A DNA stretch of 48,459 nucleotides. Origin: B33-G16 sp964611035 (GTDB taxonomy: Bacteria > Desulfobacterota > DSM-4660 > Desulfatiglandales > B25-G16). The notes under the pieces were generated by a model. That model did not search any database. It was not told where the DNA came from and saw only the letters and a program-made list of their open reading frames with translations. Positions 1-7,216 of this stretch are shown in pieces (position 1 is the stretch's first letter; each line of letters starts with the position of its first letter). Both the position numbers and the translations under genes were made by a program. Where the stretch lies: assembly GCA_964611035.1 (NCBI GenBank), contig CAZSWT010000022.1, positions 1 through 48,459 of the forward strand. Reading direction: 5' to 3'.

Positions 1-1245
1 ACTAGTAGTTCGATTCATAAAAAGCTTTACAATTAAGAATATTTATGGTATAGTTCCTTCAAAAACAATGGAGGGACTATGCCAGGTAAAAGCCGAAGAC
101 CAAAATTAAACTTTGATGAAAAACAGCGCCAAGAATTATTGAAACTCAGCCAATCCCGTACGGCTCCGATCAGGGAGGTGCAAAGAGCAAATATTTTACT
201 TAACTATGCTAACGGCAAAGATATTTCATCCATCAAAAAGGAATTCAATATCAGTAGGCCAACTATCTATAAATGCATCGATAAGGCTTTAGCATCCGGT
301 ATAGAGACAGGACTTAAAGATAAATATCATCGAGCAAAAGAACCTCTCATTACGGAAGAGGCAAAGACTTGGGTTGTAAATCTTGCCTGCACAAAGCCAA
401 AAGATCATGGATATGCAGCGGAGGTTTGGACACTTTCAACTTTGGCCAAACACACTCGCAAGAATGCCCCGGTTGCTGGTCATGATTGTTTGAAAAGGGC
501 AGCCAAAGCAACCATTCAACGAATCCTTAAATCTCAACCGCTTCAACCCCATAAGGTCCGCTACTACCTGGAGAGGCGGGATGAAGAATTTGAAAATAAG
601 ATGCATGATGTCCTTGTTGTATATAAAGAAATAAAGACTCAAAGTAATAATCAAAATGAACCGAGCAAAAAAATCATTACCGTGTCGGTGGATGAAAAAC
701 CGGGTATTCAGGCCATCAAAAATATTGCACCGGACCTACCCCCCATCCCTGGTCAATATGCTCGAATTGGGCGAGACTATGAGTATAAAAGGCTCGGAAC
801 GGTGTCGCTTTTAGCTGCTCTGGATCTACATGATGGCCATGTCATTGCCCAAGTCCATGATCGCCATCGGAGCAGGGAGTTTATTTCATTGTTAAAGGAA
901 ATGGATCAATATTATCCAAAAGATTACACTATACGCGTCATTTTGGATAATCACTCTGCTCATATATCAAAAGAAACTATGGCTTATCTTTCAACCAAGC
1001 CAAACCGATTTATCTATGTGCATACTCCCAAACATGGATCTTGGCTTAATCTAATCGAGACATTCTTTTCAAAGATCTCAAGAACTTTTTTAAAGCATAT
1101 CCGTGTTGAATCAAAACAAGAACTGAAAGAAAGAATCCTCAAAGGCATTGCAGAAATCAATGCCGAGCCTGTTGTTCATCGTTGGAAAAAGTTCGATTTG
1201 GCATTAAATTAAATTGTAAATATTTTGATGAAACCTTATACTAGT
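1..1245 (+). mobile_element. IS630-family insertion sequence
   Basis: The element begins at or very near the first base of the window and ends at about 1245. Its ends form an imperfect inverted repeat: both outer ends read ACTAGTA going inward, and about 25 of the first 34 positions match between the left end and the reverse complement of the right end. It carries one transposase gene. It has interrupted the minus-strand nuclease gene whose remaining part runs from 1901 down to the right end. IS630 elements target TA dinucleotides, and the right junction lies in a TATATA run, which agrees. The left target-site copy is outside the window, so the duplication cannot be confirmed. Confidence 0.85.
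79..1212 (+). CDS. IS630-family transposase
   Basis: This 377-residue DDE transposase catalyses cut-and-paste movement of the surrounding element. An N-terminal helix-turn-helix region (about residues 30-75, including SRPTIYKCIDKA) should bind the ends. The catalytic triad is visible as D205 in VSVDEKPG, D290 in VILDNHSAH and E327 in SWLNLIETFF, the usual IS630 arrangement with the PKHGSWLNLIE motif near the C-terminus. The frame is intact, with no frameshift or stop, so the copy may be active. A GGAGG-like ribosome binding site (tggagggact) precedes the ATG. Its length is normal for the longer IS630 subgroup. Confidence 0.95.
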   Translation: MPGKSRRPKLNFDEKQRQELLKLSQSRTAPIREVQRANILLNYANGKDISSIKKEFNISRPTIYKCIDKALASGIETGLKDKYHRAKEPLITEEAKTWVVNLACTKPKDHGYAAEVWTLSTLAKHTRKNAPVAGHDCLKRAAKATIQRILKSQPLQPHKVRYYLERRDEEFENKMHDVLVVYKEIKTQSNNQNEPSKKIITVSVDEKPGIQAIKNIAPDLPPIPGQYARIGRDYEYKRLGTVSLLAALDLHDGHVIAQVHDRHRSREFISLLKEMDQYYPKDYTIRVILDNHSAHISKETMAYLSTKPNRFIYVHTPKHGSWLNLIETFFSKISRTFLKHIRVESKQELKERILKGIAEINAEPVVHRWKKFDLALN

Positions 1246-1901
1246 ATATATATGTCGTTGAATTCTGGATCAAAAGGCATTACTACAAAAATACGTTTTG
1301 GTTTTTGTGTTACGGGTTTCTCAGCTTGCTCTGCAAGTTGTTTCCCTATCTCTGCATCCGCTTCAGCAAAAAGCTTCTCTCTGCCAGCTACTCTTTGTTC
1401 TAAGTCAGCTATTTCGTACAATTCGACTCCATGTTCTTTGGCCGCTGATCTTGCCGACCGCGTAAAACCGGAACGGGTCACTAACAATGCTTTATCAATA
1501 AGTCCTCGGTTCTTCAGGAGGACTGAAAGACCGGCGAGTGAATTAACGAGGTCAACACCAACGGGTCTTGAATAATATTTACATTCAATAGCTGATTTAA
1601 TAACGGAACCTGACGGCGTTTTTTCGGATACCAATATGTCTATCTGATTCCCAGCCAAGGAGATATCATGTTCGACTTTTGCCCCCAAAGCCCTGAAAAT
1701 AGATGCCACCTTACGTTCAAAAGCTACTGCCTCTTCATATACAGACATTTTTGAACTCCGCTCTTGTTTTCGTCTCAGCCATTCCTCTATAAGTGGAATT
1801 TTCCGTTTACCATAAACGCCAGATGCAAGTTTGATTCTTACTTCTGATTCTCCGGTCTTTTCGAGTTTTGCCCAAAGTTCATCTTTATCTGGTATTGGCA
1901 T
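1236..1901 (-). pseudogene. Mrr-type restriction endonuclease fused to nucleotide-binding (TIR-like/deoxyribosyltransferase-like) domain, truncated by IS630
   Basis: The surviving 221 codons carry an N-terminal segment with GESEVR, then a restriction-endonuclease-fold domain of the Mrr_cat type. Its catalytic signature is visible as D88 in GNQIDILV and E106-x-K108 in AIECKYY. The C-terminus begins a new domain, RIFVVMPFDPEFNDIY, a motif typical of bacterial nucleoside-deoxyribosyltransferase/TIR-like modules in defence proteins. The frame then runs into the IS630 right end, and the last two or three residues are IS-derived. The native 3' part, and the attC expected after it, are missing from this side. 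The intact parent was probably a defence effector. The nuclease domain may still be expressed. Confidence 0.8.
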
Positions 1902-1929
1902 ATTTCAAAACCTTAAATAAAAGGATCGA

Positions 1930-1995
1930 GCTCATAACGGTGAAAATAACCGGCCGGCGAGCTTTTCAGCCGGTCGGGTTAATTTTTTTGTTAGC
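1930..1995 (-). other. candidate attC site I
   Basis: This 66-bp imperfect palindrome starts on the minus strand with GCTAAC, 7 bp after the stop of the 135-aa gene, and ends with GTTATGAGC. Inside, GCCGG-type arms pair around a short loop. The ends resemble R'' and R' boxes and the position fits a cassette read leftward. It lies just upstream of the truncated nuclease gene. Confidence 0.65.
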
Positions 1996-2002
1996 TCTTG
2001 TT

Positions 2003-2410
2003 TTAAAATTTGTTATTTTCTACTGGTTCACAGCTTCCACAATAAACAAGGCCACCTTTTGAGCCAATTATTTTGAAAGTTATTTCAAAACTACCAGTGT
2101 ATCTATTGATCACAATAGTTTGTTGTATTGTAGATTCTGATATTTTGTATTCTGTATTGCCCTTTATTTCTTCGTCGGTAATTGTACCGCTGAACTGTGC
2201 ACCGAGTCCTTGTTTTTTTATTATCGCCTTTCCATCATTCGAGTAAGTGACAGTGACGAGGTCCTCACCTGAAGTGCTGCTACTTTTGCCGTCCGCATCA
2301 ATGGTATGTGAGTATTTGCATATCAATCTAATGATATTTTCTTCAGCATATGTTTCAAAAACAAAAAACAGTATAGAGAAGATCGCGAATATAATGCATA
2401 TTTTTTTCAT
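2003..2410 (-). CDS. small exported protein, unknown function
   Basis: This 135-residue protein starts with a clear signal peptide (MKKICIIFAIFSILFFVFE, cleavage likely near AYA-EE). The mature part is about 110 residues, rich in threonine and serine, with beta-type patterns and three cysteines (LICKYS, and the pair in VYCGSC near the C-terminus). It is probably periplasmic or secreted. I do not recognise the family. It sits alone between candidate attC sites I and H and so looks like a single-gene integron cassette. A purine-rich AGAAGGGAT lies somewhat far upstream of the ATG. Confidence 0.6.
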   Translation of the reverse strand: MKKICIIFAIFSILFFVFETYAEENIIRLICKYSHTIDADGKSSSTSGEDLVTVTYSNDGKAIIKKQGLGAQFSGTITDEEIKGNTEYKISESTIQQTIVINRYTGSFEITFKIIGSKGGLVYCGSCEPVENNKF

Positions 2411-2440
2411 ATTTTTCTTATCCCTTCTTCTCTTGAGTCA

Positions 2441-2499
2441 GAGCTAACGGGCTCTTCAGCCGCAGCGTTCAGCTGTCGGCTGAAAGAGCAAGGTTATGT
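2441..2499 (-). other. candidate attC site H
   Basis: On the minus strand this 59-bp palindrome runs from CATAAC (R''-like) to GTTAGCTC (R'-like). The inner arms GCTCTTTCAGCCG and CGGCTGAAGAGC pair nearly perfectly with one extra base, the asymmetry expected of attC. The next gene upstream ends about 230 bp away, so this cassette would have an unusually long 3' untranslated part. Confidence 0.7.
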
Positions 2500-2644
2500 T
2501 TCTTGTAGATTTTAACAAAACCTGCTCTGGGGAGGCTCATGGCATAGGATAAGCTGATTAAAAAGGGCAAAACATTTAAAGCAATTTCTGCACGAGGATC
2601 CCCTATTAAAGAAGCACTTATAAGAGTTAAAAGTTGTTGATCTT

Positions 2645-2675
2645 TGATCCATCCCCGTTGCAAGCAACGGGGAAT
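2645..2675. repeat. short perfect hairpin in non-coding gap
   Basis: CCCCGTTGC AA GCAACGGGG forms a perfect 9-bp stem with a 2-base centre between the 244-aa lipoprotein gene and attC H. It resembles hairpins associated with IS200/IS605-type ends and REP elements. No transposase lies next to it. It could also terminate transcription, although no clear T run follows. Confidence 0.45.
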
Positions 2676-2729
2676 TCCAAGTTAAAAGTTACTGGCATAA
2701 ACATTTAAACATAAAAATATTACGTTTTC

Positions 2730-3464
2730 TTATTCTAAATCAATTCTAAATAGACACCATTTACATGGAAAGGGCCTTTCGGGAGTTCCTGTAACCTCTA
2801 TTTGATTAGTATTTAAGATACCCCCATAAAAATTAAGCTTTGCCTTGATACCTTCTTTTATTTGAGCTCTTATATCATCTTTAAACATAATACTATACTT
2901 GCCAGATTCTGCCTTTCCTAAACGTGCCAAAATAACAAGTGTTCCTTCTTTTTCGCCTTTTCTTTTATATAAAATATCCTTAAATTTATTATATTCTTTA
3001 AGATCATTTTCTTTCCATTCAAAAAAGAGAGTTTGATGTGAAATTTTAGGCACTAATTCAAATCCTTTACTAACTATTAATCCAACGCTTGATATACTTG
3101 AAGCAACTGCTTCAACTTCGATGAAGATTAAATCAGCAAAAGTCCCCAAGCCTTTATAAGAAGACTCTATATATGAAAAACTTGATAGAGGCCATTTGTA
3201 AAATAGGTCTGGTGTGCCCCTACGATCCTCATTGGAATCAAGCGCTTTTCTTCTCCATTCATAAGTATAAATTAGATCCAATTTAGGTGATCCATTTGGA
3301 TTAAACAAAAATATACTTCCTGGCTCATATTCATTTATAAATGGATGTATATATGAACAATGATCTAATTCTATTTTCATATTTCTTGGATTAAGTGAAG
3401 ACGCACAAGAATTAATTAGTAAAAAAATAAATATCAAAAAAAATGACATAAATAATTTCCTCAT
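2730..3464 (-). CDS. predicted lipoprotein, unknown function
   Basis: This 244-residue protein has a lipoprotein signal: a hydrophobic stretch (residues 4-17) followed by the lipobox LINSC, with C20 as the likely lipidated residue. The mature part contains paired cysteines near the end (PCKWC) and no domain that I recognise. The low GC and A/T-rich codon use differ from the peptidase gene next to it, as is usual among integron cassettes of different origin. It is flanked by candidate attC G on its 5' side and H on its 3' side. Confidence 0.65.
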   Translation of the reverse strand: MRKLFMSFFLIFIFLLINSCASSLNPRNMKIELDHCSYIHPFINEYEPGSIFLFNPNGSPKLDLIYTYEWRRKALDSNEDRRGTPDLFYKWPLSSFSYIESSYKGLGTFADLIFIEVEAVASSISSVGLIVSKGFELVPKISHQTLFFEWKENDLKEYNKFKDILYKRKGEKEGTLVILARLGKAESGKYSIMFKDDIRAQIKEGIKAKLNFYGGILNTNQIEVTGTPERPFPCKWCLFRIDLE

Positions 3465-3510
3465 TTTGAACTCCTATTCTTTAATATAGTAATATGAGCC
3501 AGCAATCCAG

Positions 3511-3570
3511 ATTTTAACGTCGCAAATCAGCAGCAGCGGTAAGCTGTCGGCTGTATTTGCCTTGTTAGGC
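3511..3570 (-). other. candidate attC site G
   Basis: On the minus strand the site runs from GCCTAAC, a perfect RYYYAAC box placed 21 bp after the M24 peptidase stop codon, to GTTAAAAT. Between them lie paired arms (AGGCAAATacAGCCGACAGC against GCTGctGATTTGC). The length, 60 bp, and the position are typical of an attC site. Confidence 0.8.
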
Positions 3571-3591
3571 TCTCTTCCAGAAATACATTAT

Positions 3592-4767
3592 TTATACCTC
3601 GAAAAGATCTCTTGGGCTTTTTGTCAGAATCTCATTTCCATTATCAGTGATCAGAATCATATCTTCCAATTTAACAACTCCAATATTCTCATCCATCATG
3701 TGCATATCTACAGCAACGACATGACCATCAGAAACTTCAGAATCATCGTACATAGAGAGAATAGGCGGCTCATTTAATTCTAATCCGATACCATGCCCAA
3801 TCATACGACTCTTTCTTCCTCTCCCAAAATTTAAGAAAGTATCGGTAACCCTGAGATCTTTCGATTTTTCTATTGCCATTCGATAGATTTCATGGCATTT
3901 CAATCCCGGTTTAATAGCTTGTATGAGATAATCAGCTGTCTCTTTTAGATGACTATACAAGGTTTCAATTTTTTCATCGGCCTTCCCTAAAATATAGCTC
4001 CTTGTCTGGTCGGCATGGTAGCCGTCTACCAATGTCGGGATGTCAACAATAACCAGGTCTCCCGTTGAAATTGATCTTCTGGAAGGTCCTGCTGGGACTG
4101 ATGGACTCAAGCCCACCCCGGTTATCGTATAGACGACTCCGCTCATCTTGAAAAGATTTGGTCCGGACGATATAGGGCCTCTGCTCATAAAAAAATCAGG
4201 TTGTCGAATGAAAAATATTCCTTCATGTCCGGCCAGTCTGTGAGCGTTTTCAACAGCAGCAGCAAGTTCAAGCTCTGTTATTCCTTCCTTTAAAGTTTCC
4301 AAAACTGCATTATGTCCCATATGAATTGCTTGGCAAGCCTTTTTGATTCTGGCAATTTCTGAGGCATCCTTCCTTTTTCTTTGTTCTAAGATGACAGGTG
4401 ATATATTGACAAATTTATAGCCGGGAAAGGCCTCCCTGTATTTAAAAAATTGATCTGCGGGGAGGATATCCAATTCAGTCCCGATCTTCTTATTCATTCG
4501 TGAATTGTGAAATACACTCTGGTAAATAGTCTCTAATTTGCGCTCTTCTCTTATTTTCTCCTTTGGAATGAATGCATCGTTTAGAGCAAATTCAAAACCG
4601 CTTCTCACAAAAAGGAAATAGTCTTCTGGGAGAACCACAAGGTATGATGGCTGCGCCGTGCCAGTATAATAGAGTATGTCGCGTGAATAGAACAAGAGAG
4701 CGGCGGAGAGTTCTTTCTTCTGTAGCTTGTTTTGTAATAGTTGAATTCTGTCTTGGAGTTGTACCAT
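3592..4767 (-). CDS. M24-family metallopeptidase (Xaa-Pro aminopeptidase/creatinase-like)
   Basis: This protein of about 391 residues has the creatinase N-terminal domain (LLFYSRDILYYTGTAQPSYL) followed by a pita-bread M24 catalytic domain. Metal ligands are visible in order: D in GDLVIVDIPTLVDGYHADQTR (two aspartates), H in MIGHGIGLELNEPP, E in VVAVDMHMMDE and E in GVVKLEDMIL. It probably removes N-terminal residues next to proline or is a dipeptidase, in the cytoplasm. An upstream TTG would add ten residues, but the ATG at 4767 follows AGAGAG and fits the family start. It forms a single-gene cassette between attC F and G. Confidence 0.85.
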   Translation of the reverse strand: MVQLQDRIQLLQNKLQKKELSAALLFYSRDILYYTGTAQPSYLVVLPEDYFLFVRSGFEFALNDAFIPKEKIREERKLETIYQSVFHNSRMNKKIGTELDILPADQFFKYREAFPGYKFVNISPVILEQRKRKDASEIARIKKACQAIHMGHNAVLETLKEGITELELAAAVENAHRLAGHEGIFFIRQPDFFMSRGPISSGPNLFKMSGVVYTITGVGLSPSVPAGPSRRSISTGDLVIVDIPTLVDGYHADQTRSYILGKADEKIETLYSHLKETADYLIQAIKPGLKCHEIYRMAIEKSKDLRVTDTFLNFGRGRKSRMIGHGIGLELNEPPILSMYDDSEVSDGHVVAVDMHMMDENIGVVKLEDMILITDNGNEILTKSPRDLFEV

Positions 4768-4785
4768 AAGCTCTCTTATAAAAGG

Positions 4786-4859
4786 GAGTCTCGACAAAGC
4801 TCACCTGCAGCTATGAAGCGGCAGCGGAATAACGGTCAGGTGGAGCGCCTTGTTCAAGT
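4786..4859 (-). other. candidate attC site F (degenerate R')
   Basis: On the minus strand TTGAACA, GGCGCTCCACCTGACC and, on the other side, GCAGGTGAGC and TTTGTCG form a long imperfect palindrome of about 74 bp with attC-like layout. The R' end reads GTCGAGAC rather than GTTRRRY, so the recombination box appears decayed. It lies directly upstream of the M24 peptidase start. Confidence 0.6.
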
Positions 4860-5090
4860 AAGCCGCTACGCGGCAGGTAATTAATTCCGCAAATATTACA
4901 TATTATAACTCTTGACTAAATATCATTATTTAATGTAATTTCAACTTATCATGAAACATCATTTTAGGTTGTCAGTACTCAATTTCTAATCCGCCTCCAA
5001 ACCACAAGATATTGTGGTTTTTAACCATTTCCCTTTATCTACATATTGTGATTTCTTATATTTCGTCAATTCAAATTTTGACCGCGGCTT
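4860..5090. other. gene-free segment between two candidate attC sites
   Basis: These 230 bp are A/T-rich and contain no convincing open frame on either strand. They are bounded by candidate attC E and F, and so have the form of an ORF-less cassette. A short palindrome (AACCACAAGATATTGTGGTT) occurs near 4998-5017. Confidence 0.4.
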
Positions 5091-5156
5091 CTTGAACCAT
5101 GGATTAGTTCCGAGCACTCGTTCCTCGACTCGGAACTAATCCTTTATTTGTTAAAC
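5091..5156 (-). other. candidate attC site E
   Basis: The minus strand runs from GTTTAAC, a perfect R'' box 5 bp after the stop of the 66-aa gene, to GTTCAAG. The interior is a perfect 14-bp stem (GGATTAGTTCCGAG with its complement) around a 14-base loop. The long perfect stem could also act as a transcription terminator, so the attC reading rests on the boxes and the position. Confidence 0.6.
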
Positions 5157-5161
5157 GCTGG

Positions 5162-5362
5162 CTACCTTGTATGACAAGGTCGCGAACACGTATAACATCC
5201 GTCAACATTTGAATAAATTGTTTTTGCCTTCTGAACCGCCTCTCTGCAATTCGAAAAGTACCCAAGATATGTCCTGTTGGTAGGAAAGTACGGGCAGCCT
5301 TCTTTGTGTACCTCATGCTCTCCAGTCGACTGAGCGTTGTCATTTACGTAATAATGATCCAT
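5162..5362 (-). CDS. conserved small protein with cysteine and histidine motifs, unknown function
   Basis: The 66-residue product has the pattern YYVNDNAQSTGEHEVHKEGC, then YLGYFSNCREAV and DGCYTCSRPCHTR. I have seen this layout in small conserved bacterial proteins of unknown function. The cysteines and histidines suggest metal binding, but this is not shown. An AGGAG ribosome binding site lies 6-7 bp before the ATG at 5362, which selects this frame over a longer overlapping frame. The attC R'' box follows its stop almost at once, as in a compact integron cassette. Confidence 0.75.
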   Translation of the reverse strand: MDHYYVNDNAQSTGEHEVHKEGCPYFPTNRTYLGYFSNCREAVQKAKTIYSNVDGCYTCSRPCHTR

Positions 5363-5789
5363 CTTCTTCTCCTTTTGCTCCTGAATTCAAGCGTTTAACA
5401 TCATCATAAATATTATATGCCCTAAAAGACGTAATGCTTTACGTCTCTGAAATGTAATATCCCTAAAATCGATAAGAAAATCAAAAAGTTAGAAGCTTCA
5501 TATAAAGTATTGTGCCTCAGCAAATACGTCTCTTTGTCCATTTCCTCAGCAGGCCAAATATTTTAAGCCTTCAGTGTGGCAAATATAAGAAAAGCCTATA
5601 TATGTGAGCTGGAGTCAGATCTCCACTTTTCACAAAAATTATGTTTTCTTCCGACCACTTCAGATTGTACTATGTCCAGAGGAGACTGCAAAATAGGCTT
5701 CTTATAAAAAGCAGTGATTTACGTTGCGGTTACTTAGAAGGTTCGAAATTTTTTATATATACAATGCCCAAATGAGACGTATCACCTAC
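5363..5789. other. 427-bp gap without a recognisable gene
   Basis: Nothing convincing is seen on either strand. An attC site would be expected somewhere here if the genes to the right form a separate cassette, but I find no palindrome with matching R boxes. The segment may have decayed, or the two gene groups may belong to one cassette. Confidence 0.4.
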
Positions 5790-5966
5790 TTACTCTTTTT
5801 TTCCAGAACTCTTTCCAGTTCCTCCTTTTGGAGGCTTGGGAGGTGTAGTGTCCTCTTGTCCTGTAGGTTTATACCCCTTCTTAACATATTTAGGCTGGTA
5901 GCCTTCATTAAGAGGTTTATACCCGCCTGTGACTCTTTTTGTTTTTGATTCTTCTTTATCACTCAT
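5790..5966 (-). CDS. small basic repeat-containing protein (58 aa), unknown function
   Basis: The product is 58 residues, lysine-, proline- and glycine-rich. A GYKP-type motif repeats three times (GGYKPLNEGYQPKYVKKGYK), followed by a PPKPPKGGTGKS tail. It is probably disordered. Its ATG overlaps the stop of the upstream membrane-protein gene in an ATGA arrangement, so translation is probably coupled and the two products may act together. I do not recognise a function. Confidence 0.7.
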   Translation of the reverse strand: MSDKEESKTKRVTGGYKPLNEGYQPKYVKKGYKPTGQEDTTPPKPPKGGTGKSSGKKE

Positions 5967-6580
5967 TGCTTTCCTCCCTCTTGTTGTTGGGGGACATTAA
6001 ATATTTCTAAACAAGTATATTCTTCCTTTCTGATTAATAGCCCCTTAGTATCCTCAATAGGCTCATCAAATGTACCATCGTCGTTGACCTTAAATACTGA
6101 TTGTAAATAAATATCGCCGTGATTTGGAAATGAGGTTGCGTAGGAATCAGTGCCGAAATAGCCTCCTATCATTTTTCCATCATTAAGATGGATCAATATG
6201 AACACAGGCTCTCTCTTATCAAAAAAATAATCCCAAGATGTTGGATATGGAATTTGCAACCTTCCTATAAATAACTTTGAGCGAAATATTTGTGTAAGAA
6301 TTATCGGCCATAAAATTGGTCCCACCAAGAGAATTGCCACTCCACAAATAGCGTACCATATTGGATGATCAGATGGGAAGTTATTTAGATGAATTGGTAT
6401 AACCAGAGGCAGAAATATAGCAAAATTTATTATGCTATAAAATAATCCTTCAACTAATGCATTACTCCAATCAACCGGCCGAGCAGGCATAAGAAGCCGG
6501 TATATTTTCATTGAAATAAGTCCAGGAAAAATCAAGACTATAAATAATCGCACACTATCAATATTTAAAAAATTACTCAT
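5963..6580 (-). CDS. integral membrane protein, DUF6338-like
   Basis: This 205-residue protein has four predicted membrane segments (about residues 8-26, 43-62, 74-96 and possibly 98-108), then a soluble C-terminal part of about 90 residues with YFFDKREPVFILIHLNDGK and GGYFGTDSYATSFP. The motif MKIYRLLMPARPVDWSNALVE fits my memory of the DUF6338 family, whose role is unknown. The cytoplasmic tail suggests a small Sm-like beta fold. It begins 2 bp after the stop of a 33-aa frame and overlaps the 58-aa gene by 4 bp, so the four genes from 7114 to 5790 look like one translationally coupled unit. Confidence 0.7.
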   Translation of the reverse strand: MSNFLNIDSVRLFIVLIFPGLISMKIYRLLMPARPVDWSNALVEGLFYSIINFAIFLPLVIPIHLNNFPSDHPIWYAICGVAILLVGPILWPIILTQIFRSKLFIGRLQIPYPTSWDYFFDKREPVFILIHLNDGKMIGGYFGTDSYATSFPNHGDIYLQSVFKVNDDGTFDEPIEDTKGLLIRKEEYTCLEIFNVPQQQEGGKQ

Positions 6581-6582
6581 AT

Positions 6583-6684
6583 TTACCCTAAATCTCTTAA
6601 AACAACATAAAGTCTGGACTCATCCGCCCAGCTTCCTGCACCGTCTTCATGCCTTATATAGTGCTTATTCTCTCGATCCTTCAT
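6583..6684 (-). CDS. possible small protein of 33 aa overlapping the end of the 149-aa gene
   Basis: An ATG at 6684, inside the last codons of the 149-aa gene in another frame, opens a 33-residue frame (MKDRENKHYIRHEDGAGSWA, then DESRLYVVLRDLG). It ends 2 bp before the ATG of the membrane protein. The composition looks coding rather than random. It either links the two neighbours by coupled translation or is a frameshifted remnant. No independent ribosome binding site is evident. Confidence 0.45.
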   Translation of the reverse strand: MKDRENKHYIRHEDGAGSWADESRLYVVLRDLG

Positions 6685-7114
6685 GAGCTTTAAAACAGGG
6701 CAAATGCAAATAATTCTCCAAAAAATTGAGAATGATATACTCAAAGCATTTGCTATCAGTAATACTATAAAGGCTCATCTTTTGTGCTAAGCTTTCCCTT
6801 AGATTCCCCTGTTGGTCAAAATACAGCACCCAAATTTCTTCATTGTCATCATCTTCTATAAACCTTTCAAAGGTAATTTTGCCATGAGCAGTATCCTCGG
6901 AACTAAACACCATCGAAAATGTAGCGAAGATGGTTGAATCAAATGCAGTTAATTTGAAGCTTACATCATTTGAATCTTGGATGCCAAGCTTGAAAGCATT
7001 CTCTTTCGCCAGAAATTCTGTACACATTTTTTTGAATTGAGTAAACAAATCCTTAAGAATAGTATAGGACTCAATTGCGTTGAATATTAGCTTCTTTTTT
7101 TCTTGTGTCATCAT
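6665..7114 (-). CDS. hypothetical soluble protein, 149 aa
   Basis: This acidic, probably cytoplasmic protein has no membrane segment or signal peptide. It has a helical N-terminus (about residues 1-45) and a beta-rich middle with FDSTIFATFSMVFSS, ITFERF and EEIWVLYFDQQGN, followed by a helical end. The pattern suggests a small alpha/beta domain, but I do not recognise the family. Two ATG codons in tandem follow an AGAGG motif. It is the first gene of the compact cluster running to 5790 and lies directly behind candidate attC D. Confidence 0.6.
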   Translation of the reverse strand: MMTQEKKKLIFNAIESYTILKDLFTQFKKMCTEFLAKENAFKLGIQDSNDVSFKLTAFDSTIFATFSMVFSSEDTAHGKITFERFIEDDDNEEIWVLYFDQQGNLRESLAQKMSLYSITDSKCFEYIILNFLENYLHLPCFKAHEGSRE

Positions 7115-7141
7115 CCTCTACACCTCTTTCCTAGTGAAATA

Positions 7142-7208
7142 GACCTAAGGGGCTGCATAAGCGGCGGGCAAAGCGGCAGCTTTGACCTAGATCATCCCAT
7201 TGTTAGAT
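7142..7208 (-). other. candidate attC site D
   Basis: The minus strand runs from ATCTAAC, a perfect R'' box 8 bp after the stop of the 332-aa gene, to CTTAGGTC. Inner arms GCTGCC and GGCGG/CCGCC pair. The R' box would be canonical (GTTAGGT) but for C in place of G at the crossover base, which may have inactivated it. Confidence 0.7.
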
Positions 7209-7216
7209 TCCAATCA

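Noticed and set aside
436..654. Frame opposite the IS630 transposase
   Set aside because: Antisense shadow of a well-supported gene.
2469..2663. 64-codon minus-strand frame
   Set aside because: It ends inside a candidate attC and includes a hairpin. Its sequence has no recognisable features and no ribosome binding site.
5101..5142. 14-bp perfect stem read as a rho-independent terminator only
   Set aside because: No T run follows on the minus strand, and R-box-like ends surround it, so attC is preferred, though the terminator reading is not excluded.
5104..5343. 79-codon frame overlapping the 66-aa gene
   Set aside because: It runs through the attC palindrome. The 66-aa frame has the ribosome binding site and the conserved motifs.
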